Source of the DNA: an uncultured Gemmatimonadota bacterium
GTDB lineage: Bacteria > Gemmatimonadota > Gemmatimonadetes > Gemmatimonadales > GWC2-71-9
NCBI GenBank assembly: GCA_946479805.1
Contig: CAMLHP010000035.1
Span: 1-16,206, forward strand
Direction: 5' to 3'
DNA: 16,206 nt
In this document: positions 6,852 to 14,813 of the stretch, one piece after another
How positions within the stretch are numbered: the first letter of the stretch is position 1
Layout of the letters: every line of letters begins with the position of its first letter
Notes under the pieces: generated by a model
What the model was told of the DNA's origin: nothing
The model's database searches: none
What the model saw: the letters and a program-made list of their open reading frames with translations, nothing else
Position numbers and translations under genes: made by a program

Positions 6852-7342
6852 CGAGTCGAAGTCGCGCGCTGCTCGCCAATGACGATGCGGTGGAGGAACA
6901 CGCCCACCAGCGCCGCACCCACCGCGGGCAGCAATGCGAGCAGTGTGGCGGCAACATGGGGCGACGGCGGATAGGGAATGGCCCGCTGGGCTGCAGTGGC
7001 CCAGAGGTACACGGCCGGAACTCCCAGCGCCACCAGGACAGCGGTCATCCAGGCGCTGGAAGGCCGCACGATTGCCAGCGTAAAGGAAGCAGCGGCGACC
7101 AGCAACGCGGTGATCAGCGTCCGGCCCGACCCCAGGTCATACAGCCCGCACAGCACGCCCGCCACGACAGCCAGCCCGAACATCACGATGCGCATGACCA
7201 GCTCCTTGGACCCGTTCTCCACTCGTGGTTCGGGATGGCCATCGGGAAGCATGACCGACGGGGCCCGGCCCCGGAAATCGGTGCCCAGCCGCTGGCGGGC
7301 GTATGCCCGTCGTCCTTTCGCCTGGCTTTCAATCCTGCTCAT
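6848..7342 (-). CDS. hypothetical four-TM membrane protein
   Basis: I do not recognise this family. From ATG 7342 it has 164 residues: a basic hydrophilic N-terminal segment (1-49), then hydrophobic stretches at about 51-66, 74-92, 97-115 and 128-150 and a short charged tail. Two starts are well supported. ATG 7342 has GGGAGGAG five bases upstream. ATG 7195 (115 residues, beginning MRIVMFGLAVV) has AAGGAG six bases upstream and would give just the membrane part. The stop overlaps the GTG of the downstream SDR. The gap to the prenyltransferase stop upstream is 99 bp, without a clear promoter, so it may be read through from that gene. Confidence 0.75.
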   Translation of the reverse strand: MSRIESQAKGRRAYARQRLGTDFRGRAPSVMLPDGHPEPRVENGSKELVMRIVMFGLAVVAGVLCGLYDLGSGRTLITALLVAAASFTLAIVRPSSAWMTAVLVALGVPAVYLWATAAQRAIPYPPSPHVAATLLALLPAVGAALVGVFLHRIVIGEQRATSTR

Positions 7343-7441
7343 GCAGGCTCCTCCCAAGCGCCCAGGGTACCGTAGCGGCCAGCATCCAGCAGTGACCTGC
7401 GGCACCCAGACCTGCATCTAACATACGGCGCCGGTTCACAA

Positions 7442-8191
<750 letters not shown>

Positions 8192-8205
8192 AAAGCACAG
8201 CTCCA

Positions 8206-8225
8206 AATAAAAAGGTGCCTCACCG
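8206..8225 (-). terminator. short hairpin with T-tract after the regulator gene
   Basis: Read leftward: GGTG-AGG-CACC followed by TTTTTATTT. The four-base stem includes the regulator stop codon (TGA). A second small hairpin (CCGGG-CCA-CCCGG) lies just before it. The stem is short for an efficient intrinsic terminator, so partial termination or attenuation before the prenyltransferase gene is the most that can be suggested. Confidence 0.35.
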
Positions 8226-8609
8226 CCGGGTGGCCCGGATGAGCGCTTCCATGTGACCGAGGTAGTTGTCCAGCGCAGCGCGGCCCTGGCGGGTGAGCAC
8301 GTAGTCGGTGCGGGGCACTCGATCCTCGAAGCCCTTCTCGCTGGTGATGTAGCCCGCGTCCTCCAGCTTCCGGGCATGGACGCTGAGATTGCCGTCGGAA
8401 GTGTCCACCAGTCGCTTGAGTTCGGTGAACGACAGCTTCGGGTTGACCGCCAGCGCGCTTACGATGGCCAGTCTCAGGCGCTCGTGGATCAGCCGGTCGA
8501 GTCCTGCCGCGTGCGCGCCCGCGCCTCCCGCCACCTTCGCCAGCTTGGACGCACTGGCCGGGCGTTCGGGAGCTGCGTCCCGCTTTCTTGCCGCTCCGCC
8601 TCTAGCCAC
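8220..8609 (-). CDS. winged-helix transcriptional regulator (HTH_34/MarR-like)
   Basis: A 129-residue DNA-binding protein. An Ala/Lys/Arg-rich, probably flexible N-terminal tail (1-35) precedes a winged-helix domain (about 37-119). LRLAIVSALAVNPKLSFTEL leads into the recognition region SDGNLSVHARKLEDAGY (71-87). A wing follows (ITSEKGFEDRVPRTDYVLT), then a C-terminal helix for dimerisation. The xDGNLSxHxRKLExAGY signature is typical of the small HTH_34 family regulators. Start GTG 8609 has AAGGAGG four bases upstream and overlaps the stop of the membrane-protein gene by 8 bp, indicating translational coupling. The effector is unknown. The dyads at 9216-9233 and 8182-8199 are its likely targets (inference). 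Confidence 0.85.
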   Translation of the reverse strand: MARGGAARKRDAAPERPASASKLAKVAGGAGAHAAGLDRLIHERLRLAIVSALAVNPKLSFTELKRLVDTSDGNLSVHARKLEDAGYITSEKGFEDRVPRTDYVLTRQGRAALDNYLGHMEALIRATRR

Positions 8610-9198
8610 CGTGCCTCCTTGCAATGATCCAGCCAAATACCAGGTGCAATCCGCCAAATCCGGCGGCCAGAAGGGTGTTGCTCCATGCGGGTGACAGCGC
8701 GAGGGCCACAAGTCCCAGGCCCATGAAGCCCAGTCCCATGACTGGAACGGCCCGGACCGAGAAGGCCCCGCCGGTCACCACCGCCGTCCCGTAGGAGAGC
8801 AGCCATAGCCCCGGGAGCTGGGTACCGAGCCCTCCGCGCCAGAGCACCGCGGTAAGTGCCGCTCCGACAGCGAGGGGGGGCGCAAAGCTCAGCAGGAACC
8901 GCCGGGCTGGACGGCTGGTGAGGGGCAGCCCGGACCGCCTTGCCTTCCAGACCATGCCAGCCGCGCCGAGAGCGGCCCCCACCGCCGCCTCACCCAGCCA
9001 TACGGCGAGCCACTGGGACGCGACCGGCTGGCTCGCGGCGATCAGTGCGGCCACCAGCGCCGAAAATCCCATTGCCATTCCGCCCCACCCCGGGACGGCG
9101 GTGAACTCGGTCGCCCGCTCCATGGTGGAGCGGATGAACGAGAGATTCTCGATGGCCCGGTCCGAGAGTGCGGCCGGCTGGGGAGAGCGTGGGGGCAT
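8602..9198 (-). CDS. six-TM membrane protein paired with winged-helix regulator
   Basis: A 198-residue inner-membrane protein of unknown function. A cytoplasmic N-terminus with an IENLSFIRSTMERATEF amphipathic segment (16-32) is followed by AVPGWGGMAMG and about six hydrophobic helices (roughly 35-55, 62-83, 101-119, 128-146, 150-170, 174-192). No catalytic motif was seen. It is co-transcribed with the regulator, which it overlaps by 8 bp, so it may be a membrane sensor or be controlled as a stress-response membrane protein. Start ATG 9198 has GAGG about five bases upstream. The in-frame ATG at 9222-9220 lies inside the -10 box and is rejected as a start. Confidence 0.8.
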   Translation of the reverse strand: MPPRSPQPAALSDRAIENLSFIRSTMERATEFTAVPGWGGMAMGFSALVAALIAASQPVASQWLAVWLGEAAVGAALGAAGMVWKARRSGLPLTSRPARRFLLSFAPPLAVGAALTAVLWRGGLGTQLPGLWLLSYGTAVVTGGAFSVRAVPVMGLGFMGLGLVALALSPAWSNTLLAAGFGGLHLVFGWIIARRHGG

Positions 9199-9215
9199 GC
9201 CACCTCGTAAAGTAC

Positions 9216-9233
9216 TCTGCATTATAAAGCAGA
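9216..9233 (-). promoter_or_regulatory. 18-bp operator-like dyad overlapping the -10 box
   Basis: TCTGC-T-TTATAA-T-GCAGA (minus strand) is symmetric at all positions except one T/T pair. It covers the -10 hexamer of the promoter at 9221-9249, so a dimer bound here would block RNA polymerase. A diverged copy lies at 8182-8199. The encoded winged-helix protein two genes on is the natural candidate ligand, which implies autorepression. Confidence 0.6.
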
Positions 9234-9249
9234 CTCGGCTCGAGGTCAA
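9221..9249 (-). promoter_or_regulatory. near-consensus sigma70-type promoter of the membrane protein-regulator operon
   Basis: On the minus strand, TTGACC (9249-9244) is followed after exactly 17 bases by TATAAT (9226-9221). Transcription would start near 9214, giving a leader of about 16 bases that contains the GAGG ribosome-binding site of the ATG at 9198. It lies in the 75-bp gap after the mscL stop. This is the clearest promoter in the window. Confidence 0.7.
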
Positions 9250-9273
9250 ACCGGGCCCGGCATCCGGCTGGAC

Positions 9274-9714
9274 CTAGAGCGCAGACGCGCAGTGAGGGCA
9301 CTTCTTGGCCGCCAGCGGGATGGCCATGGCGCAGTACGGGCAATCCTTGGTGGTGACCGCCGCAACTGGCGGTGGCATCATCCTGTTGACGGCCCGTACC
9401 AGGAGGAAAACGGCGAATCCGACGATCAGGAAGGCAACGACGGCATTGATGAACAGGCCCCAGTTGAGCGTAACCGCACCAGCCGCCTGGGCATCGGCCA
9501 GGGTCGCGTAAGGAGCCGGCGCGGTCACGCCCTCCTTCAGCACGACGAACTTGTCGCCGAACTCCACCCCGCCCAGCGCAAGCCCGATCGGCGGCATGAT
9601 GACATCATCCACCAGAGACTTGACGATGGTTCCGAAGGCGCCGCCGATGATGATGCCGACGGCCATGTCGACGACGTTCCCGCGCATGATGAACGTCCTG
9701 AATTCCTTTAGCAT
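9274..9714 (-). CDS. mscL: large-conductance mechanosensitive channel MscL with C-terminal zinc ribbon
   Basis: A 146-residue inner-membrane channel that opens under membrane tension to release solutes on hypo-osmotic shock. The N-terminus [28 protein letters not shown] is the classic MscL S1/TM1 segment, followed by [22 protein letters not shown]2 is [26 protein letters not shown] at about 92-117. The C-terminus carries CPYC...CPHC (residues 128-143 region), a rubredoxin-like zinc-ribbon tail found in some MscL proteins and absent from the E. coli protein. ATG 9714 has AGAGGAG just upstream. CATAAT on the minus strand at 9780-9775 is a possible -10 box without a good -35. The neighbouring regulator operon lies 25 bp downstream of the stop. 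Confidence 0.95.
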   Translation of the reverse strand: MLKEFRTFIMRGNVVDMAVGIIIGGAFGTIVKSLVDDVIMPPIGLALGGVEFGDKFVVLKEGVTAPAPYATLADAQAAGAVTLNWGLFINAVVAFLIVGFAVFLLVRAVNRMMPPPVAAVTTKDCPYCAMAIPLAAKKCPHCASAL

Positions 9715-9877
9715 TGGCTCCTCTTGATCGCAGGAAGGTGCCGGGAGGCTGCGCCCGGACGGTGCCCGCTTCATATTATGGCCGACCCGCGCGCCCCGCC
9801 AGCACATTGCCGTGTGCATCGCCGGCGAGGGCCTGCGTCACCCATTCACATTGTCAACCTCACGCGCGAGAACTCCG
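9715..9877. other. 163-bp divergent intergenic region, mscL / lipoprotein cluster
   Basis: It must hold the promoters of mscL (leftward) and of the lipoprotein-receptor cluster (rightward). The AT-rich core TTCATATTATGG near 9770-9781 is the only region that looks promoter-like; read leftward it gives CATAAT. No operator-like dyad or riboswitch was recognised. The lipoprotein start at 9878 has only a weak purine run (GCGAGAA) upstream. Confidence 0.35.
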
Positions 9878-10939
9878 ATGGCGCACGCCGGCCCCGCCCT
9901 GCTTGCCCTGCTGGTACTCGGCTGCAGCCATGCCGAGCCATTCGCCGTTTCCGACCCCGCAGAAGACGGCCCGTTTGCCCCGGGTGCGGTGGTCCGGCTG
10001 ACGTATGGATCAGGGATTTCCCCCGCCGCCTGGCTACCAAATGGTGATACCCTGGTCCTCGCGGCACGTGACGAGGACCGCAACGAAGGAAGGAGGACGG
10101 GCCTGCCCATCGGCGATGTCTGCCTCTTCCTCCTCCCGGCAGCCGGTGGATCCAGGGCAGGCGAGTACTGCTCCGCCACCTCGGCCCAGGCCGACTCGCT
10201 GGAGACATTCGGCAGCCCCGCGGTTTCTGCCGCGCGCGCGCTGGCCTTCAAGTACTTCCACCAGCGGCTTGGGGGATCGACGTTCGGCTCGATCAGGACG
10301 GCATCGCTGGATCCGCCCTTCGTGCCGGCCGTGGTCTCCCCGCTTCCCTTTTCCTTCGGCAACAGGCTGATACAGGATGCGAGCGACCTTGCGTGGCAGC
10401 CCGACGGATCACTGGTTTTCGTCGGCTGGACCGACGAAGTGCTGGAGCGCTTCTGCGACGGGTCGCCGTGTGACATCCTGGTGCGGATCCCGTTCGGCGT
10501 GTTTCGCATCGCTCCGGGCGGCGGGGCACCAGCGACGGTGCCAGGCACATACCTCGCCACATCGGCCGCGCCAGATGGGCAGGGAGGGCTGTTGGCGACC
10601 TTCCCGGCGAGCGACCAGCTGTGGCGCATCTCTCCAGCCGGCGACTCCGTGGCAGTGCACGACTTCGGGCCTGGCAGCCTGGTACGCGATGCGCACCAGG
10701 CTGCAGGCCGGGTCATCGTCGTGGCCGGTGGAGACGCACTAGCGGAACTCGATGATATCGGCATGATCCAGCGAAACATCGGGTTCGGCAGCCTGTTGCT
10801 TCTCGACCTTTTGTCGGGCACCGCCAGCGCCGTGGGTCCCGCGGGCATGGAGTTCCGCGATCCGGTGCTGAGTCCGGACGGGCGCGCCGTCGTTGCCATC
10901 AGCGTGGCGGGCGACTTGTGGCGAATCGACCTGCCATGA
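9878..10939 (+). CDS. lipoprotein, probable beta-propeller, paralogue A
   Basis: A 353-residue lipoprotein: MAHAGPALLALLVLGC gives an acylated Cys16. The mature part has repeated units that look like TolB/PD40-type propeller blades (AWLPNGDTLVLAA at 51-63, LAWQPDGSLVFVG at 171-183, VLSPDGRAVVAIS at 330-342), each a hydrophobic strand around a PDG turn, ending GDLWRIDLP. C82 and C98 (C-x15-C) match the same pair in the next gene and could form a disulfide. FCDGSPC (192-198) is a second pair found only here. It aligns along its length with the next protein, so the two are tandem duplicates. Its stop overlaps the next ATG as ATGA. Ligand unknown; probably an outer-membrane partner of the receptor encoded third in the cluster. 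Confidence 0.82.
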   Translation: MAHAGPALLALLVLGCSHAEPFAVSDPAEDGPFAPGAVVRLTYGSGISPAAWLPNGDTLVLAARDEDRNEGRRTGLPIGDVCLFLLPAAGGSRAGEYCSATSAQADSLETFGSPAVSAARALAFKYFHQRLGGSTFGSIRTASLDPPFVPAVVSPLPFSFGNRLIQDASDLAWQPDGSLVFVGWTDEVLERFCDGSPCDILVRIPFGVFRIAPGGGAPATVPGTYLATSAAPDGQGGLLATFPASDQLWRISPAGDSVAVHDFGPGSLVRDAHQAAGRVIVVAGGDALAELDDIGMIQRNIGFGSLLLLDLLSGTASAVGPAGMEFRDPVLSPDGRAVVAISVAGDLWRIDLP

Positions 10940-12048
10940 GGCGACGCCTCTCCAGGCTGGTCTGGCTGATGGTGCTCGCGGCGTGCGACCACGGTGCGCC
11001 GTTCACCCCCACCGTGCCGGCCGAGCCAGGGCCGCTGACGCCGGGCGTGCCCGCGCGGCTCACCTTCAACGCCGCGGACGACCGCACGGCCAGCTGGCTG
11101 CCTGATGGATCGGCTTTCATGTACTCGAGCGAGGAGCTCGAGGCGCCCAATGACCACGACCGTTGCCTCCTGCTCATGCCCGCATCCGGCGGCAGCGTTG
11201 TTCGCTCGATCTGCGAGCAGGGCCCGGGCCATCAGGACAGCACCGACGTGTTCCAGTCGCCCGCAGTGAGCCCGGGCGGACGGCTGCTCTACCTCAGGGC
11301 AGTGGACTGGATCGGCAAGCAGAAGAGTCCCCGCATGGAGATCGTGCTCGCCACACTCGACGATCCATTGCCGGGATCAGCGATTACGCCGGTTCCGTAC
11401 TTCGCCAGCAGCGGAAGGACCCATGGCCTGATTGCCACTCCTGCCTGGCTTGATGACGATCACTTTGCATATCTGGCGCAGTACGTGTGGTACCAGGGAT
11501 CTACCTTCTTCCCTGACACTTTCGCCACCGGCCTGGAAATAGTGCACGGCACGGTCTCGGGCGACGCAGCCACGCTCACCGTGGTGCCCTCCACTGAGGA
11601 AGCGTCGTCGGTCGCAGCAGGCGACCAGCCCGGCACCGTGATCGCAACGTTCGGCGGCGATTCGAGGGTGTACAGGGTAGACCTCTCGACCGGGACTCGC
11701 ACCGAGCTCTGGGACTTCGGCGCGGCCGGAATTGCGCGTGACGCCCAGCTGGCCGGCGGGAAGCTGGCCGCGATTGTGGGCCGGAGCGTGTTGTACCAGT
11801 TCGAGGATGCACACCAGATGTTCGTCCAGCGCGATGAAGGCGGCGACCTCCACGTGGTGGACCTGGGCAGCGGTGACACCCAGGTCTTCTCCTACGATGA
11901 AACGCTGTTTCGTCGGCCGTCCATGGCTCCGGATGGTTCGCGCCTTGTGGTTGAAGCTTCACCGTTCGCACCAGTGCACGTGGGCCCGCAGTCCGACTAT
12001 ACCGCCCTCAACCATCGTGGTGACCTGTGGCTTATCACCCTCGACTGA
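10936..12048 (+). CDS. lipoprotein, probable beta-propeller, paralogue B
   Basis: A 370-residue lipoprotein starting MRRRLSRLVWLMVLAAC, with an ideal lipobox LAAC and acylated Cys17. It is homologous to the preceding protein. Shared features in order are PF...AE-GP-PG--RLT, A/SWLPDGS, D-CL-L-PA-GGS...C (C77/C93, same x15 spacing), FxSPAVS, DFG...RDA..A-GK, PDG and the final RGDLWLITLD. It has an extra acidic/aromatic insertion before the last blade (about 343-358). The blades resemble TolB/PD40 propeller repeats; I infer this fold by eye. The ATG overlaps the previous stop by 4 bp and the 3' end overlaps the receptor GTG by 22 bp, so the three genes are certainly one transcription unit. Ligand unknown. 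Confidence 0.82.
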   Translation: MRRRLSRLVWLMVLAACDHGAPFTPTVPAEPGPLTPGVPARLTFNAADDRTASWLPDGSAFMYSSEELEAPNDHDRCLLLMPASGGSVVRSICEQGPGHQDSTDVFQSPAVSPGGRLLYLRAVDWIGKQKSPRMEIVLATLDDPLPGSAITPVPYFASSGRTHGLIATPAWLDDDHFAYLAQYVWYQGSTFFPDTFATGLEIVHGTVSGDAATLTVVPSTEEASSVAAGDQPGTVIATFGGDSRVYRVDLSTGTRTELWDFGAAGIARDAQLAGGKLAAIVGRSVLYQFEDAHQMFVQRDEGGDLHVVDLGSGDTQVFSYDETLFRRPSMAPDGSRLVVEASPFAPVHVGPQSDYTALNHRGDLWLITLD

Positions 12049-14813
12049 CCTTCGCGGCCGGCGCGCTTGCGCTGCTGCTCTGGCCGGCGTCGCTCGCCGC
12101 CCAGGCGGCGGGTGCCATTTCCGGACGTGTCACCGACGCGGCCACCGGCGCGGCGATCGCGGGCGCCACCGTGATGCTGGAGGACGGCAGGCGCGGCGCC
12201 ATCACCGACAGCGCGGGCGGGTACCGGATTCGTGAAATCCGGGCCGGTACCTATGTTCTCCTGGCCCGCGCCCTTGGCTTCGGGCCGGTGCGGCGCGAGA
12301 ACGTGGCTGTCCAGGCCGGATCGACGACCATCTCCGACTTCGGACTCCAGCCCCGCGCCGTGCAGCTCGAGGACGTGGTGGTGGAAAGCGCGGACCCGGT
12401 GCTCGACCCGCTTGCGACAGCGTCCGAACAGGTCATCACCGCCGACGACTTCCGGCGCCTGCCCGTGAGCTCCCTCGAGGAGGCGCTGGCGCTATCAGCC
12501 GGCACGGTGGGCGAGAGCTACCGGGGCGGCCGCCTGGGCCAGGAGTCGTTCATATTCGACGGCCTCGGCGTCAAGAACCAGCTCGATGCCAGCACCGGAT
12601 CTCTCGGGCTCAACATCCCGCCCGACATGCTCACGGAAGCGTCGCTGGTCACCAACGGCTTTTCGGCGAGATACGGCCAGGCGCTGTCGGGACTGATCAA
12701 CGTGGTCACCAGGGATGGCGGAGACTCCTGGAGCGGCCGGCTGGCGTACGAAACCGACAGGCCTTTCGGTGACGGTTGGGACTATGGGCTGGACCGCGCA
12801 GTGTTCGAAGCAGACGGACCCATCGCCGGCGGAATCAAGGCGGTGGCTGCGCTCGACCTGTCGGCCCGGCTGGATGCGGACCCGGTCAACGCGCCTCCTC
12901 CGCTGCAGGAGCTGGATCCGCGCTTCGAGCAGCCGTGGATGCTGCCCCACAACAGCGGCGAGCAATACAACTTCGCCGGCAAGCTGACGATTCCCTTCGG
13001 GAACAACCAGACGCTCAGGCTCTTCGGGCTCAGGTCCATCGACCAGCGCCTTCTGTACGACCCCGCCTACAAGTACGACAGCGACTTCGGCCCCGCCCGC
13101 CGCACCGCGGGCACGCTCGCCAGCGCGCACCTGCAGCACGCATCGGGTCCGGGTGCCAGCCTGCCGCTGGTGGCCGACTTGCGGGTGGCGCTTTTCAATC
13201 GCGATTTCGTGCGGGGCACGCTGGTGGAGCAGCCCGAATACGAGTTCGGGGCCTTCACCGGATCCCGGTTCGAGATCGTGGGCGAGGACCTGGCACGGGA
13301 CCAGGACATCGAAACAGCAGCCGCGCCCCTTGCCGGACTGACGGTCCCCGGGCTCACCGCGCGGTCCCCGTGGGGCGTGCCGGCATTCTTCATGGGCGGC
13401 GGGTCCCGGGGAGAGCTTTCGTGGAACCGATTCCGTGAACTCCGCACCCAGCTGGATCTCACCTTCCCGGCCGGCACGGGCGGTGACCTCTTTGTCGGCG
13501 GTGAAGTGGTCTCGCAGGACGTGAAGACTTTCCAGCGCGCCCTCGGCTTCCTGCCGGTCGGCGACTCGGTTCCCAACGCGGCAGCGTCGAACTTCACCCC
13601 GCTCGCCATGGCGGGATACGTCGAGGGACAGTTCCGGCTGGCTGAGCTGGGCTTCACCGCGGGACTTCGCATGGACCGGTTCGATGCCCGGGCCGATATC
13701 GAGGGCGAAGACGCTGGAGCGCGCACCCGGCTCAATCCCCGCTTCGCTGCTTCGACCGTGCTGCGTGGCGCCACCTTTGTGGCCAGCATTGGCCGTTTCA
13801 GCCAGCCGCCCGACTACCAGTACCTGGTAGACGCCGCCTTCGACGACACGCTGCGCACCGGTCGGTTCCGCCGGGGCAACCCCACCCTCGGCTTCGAGGA
13901 CTCGTGGCAGTACGAGTTCAGCGTCCGGGCGAGGCCCCGCCCGGGAGTGGCGCTCCGGACGGGCGTATACCTCAAGAGGCTCCAGGGGCTGGTAGCGACG
14001 GTGCCGCTGGGTGCCAACCCGGATTCGTCGATCTTCGGCAACGCCGACTTCGGGACGGTGAAGGGGCTGGAAGTCCAGGTGGAGCGCGAGATGCGCGATG
14101 GCTGGGGCGTGCGCGCCTCCTATACGCTGCAGCAGGCCACCGCCTCGAGCAGCAACGCATTCCTGCTTCGCCGGTCAATCCGGATAGACAGCCTGACCCA
14201 TGACACCATCATCCCGCCGCGCATCGAGTTCCCGCTGGATTATGACCGGCGCCACGGGCTGGTGCTGATCCTGCAGGGACAGGTGGCTGACTCGGCCGGA
14301 CCGGAAGTGGCCGGCATCAGGCCCTTCGCCGGGTTCGAGGCCGCGATCATAGCGCGGGTGGCCTCGGGCCTGCCGTTCACCCGGCGCGCGCCGGGCGTGG
14401 ACACGCTCATTGGCGACATCAACGGCGCGCGCCTGCCGTCAACCCACACCTTCGACCTGCTGCTCAGGCGGCCGGTATCATTCGGTGGAGTGGATGCAGG
14501 GCTCTACCTCGATGCCCGCAACCTGCTGGGCCGACGCAATGTGGTGTCGGTGCGCCGGGACTCGGGCACACCCGAGGCTCCGGAAGACATCCTTCAGGCG
14601 ATGGCCGAGGACGCCTACGCCGCCAACTCGCAGGCGATACCCTACGAGTCGCCGAGATACCGGCGGTGGGCTGACACCAACCAGGATGGGTATGTTGCCG
14701 GGGAGGAAGAACTGCTTCCGCTCTACGAAATGGCAGCACGCGACTTCACCCAGCCACTCTTCGCCTACGGCGAGCCGCGCTTGGTGCGCGTGGGCATGGA
14801 GCTTCGGTTCTAG
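12027..14813 (+). CDS. TonB-dependent receptor with carboxypeptidase-regulatory N-domain
   Basis: A 928-residue outer-membrane receptor. The signal peptide ends near LAAQ (residue 26). A CarboxypepD_reg-like Ig-fold domain (about 28-108: ISGRVTDAATGAAIAGATV, GYRIREIRAGTY) precedes a possible TonB-box-like strand VQLEDVVVES (112-121). The plug follows (about 125-230), with FIFDGLGV and FSARYGQALSGLINVVTRDGG. The barrel ends in the aromatic-terminated VGMELRF. A perfect EF-hand-type loop, DTNQDGYVAGEE (883-894), sits between the last strands and could bind calcium. The start is GTG 12027, inside the end of lipoprotein B (22-bp overlap) with GGTGA just upstream; no better in-frame start exists before the signal peptide. 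Substrate unknown. Probably TonB-energised uptake together with the two lipoproteins. Confidence 0.92.
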   Translation: MAYHPRLTFAAGALALLLWPASLAAQAAGAISGRVTDAATGAAIAGATVMLEDGRRGAITDSAGGYRIREIRAGTYVLLARALGFGPVRRENVAVQAGSTTISDFGLQPRAVQLEDVVVESADPVLDPLATASEQVITADDFRRLPVSSLEEALALSAGTVGESYRGGRLGQESFIFDGLGVKNQLDASTGSLGLNIPPDMLTEASLVTNGFSARYGQALSGLINVVTRDGGDSWSGRLAYETDRPFGDGWDYGLDRAVFEADGPIAGGIKAVAALDLSARLDADPVNAPPPLQELDPRFEQPWMLPHNSGEQYNFAGKLTIPFGNNQTLRLFGLRSIDQRLLYDPAYKYDSDFGPARRTAGTLASAHLQHASGPGASLPLVADLRVALFNRDFVRGTLVEQPEYEFGAFTGSRFEIVGEDLARDQDIETAAAPLAGLTVPGLTARSPWGVPAFFMGGGSRGELSWNRFRELRTQLDLTFPAGTGGDLFVGGEVVSQDVKTFQRALGFLPVGDSVPNAAASNFTPLAMAGYVEGQFRLAELGFTAGLRMDRFDARADIEGEDAGARTRLNPRFAASTVLRGATFVASIGRFSQPPDYQYLVDAAFDDTLRTGRFRRGNPTLGFEDSWQYEFSVRARPRPGVALRTGVYLKRLQGLVATVPLGANPDSSIFGNADFGTVKGLEVQVEREMRDGWGVRASYTLQQATASSSNAFLLRRSIRIDSLTHDTIIPPRIEFPLDYDRRHGLVLILQGQVADSAGPEVAGIRPFAGFEAAIIARVASGLPFTRRAPGVDTLIGDINGARLPSTHTFDLLLRRPVSFGGVDAGLYLDARNLLGRRNVVSVRRDSGTPEAPEDILQAMAEDAYAANSQAIPYESPRYRRWADTNQDGYVAGEEELLPLYEMAARDFTQPLFAYGEPRLVRVGMELRF

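Noticed and set aside
5823..6974. Plus-strand open frame running from the inverted repeat across the SDR gene
   Set aside because: The first part is repeat DNA and the rest is antisense to a clear SDR with all catalytic motifs. The translation is His/Arg/Pro-rich nonsense.
9838..11232. Long minus-strand open frame (464 codons) opposite the lipoprotein genes
   Set aside because: Its translation is Ser/Arg/Pro-rich with no motif or signal. The plus strand here encodes two signal-peptide-bearing paralogues that align with each other. High GC content makes such antisense frames common.
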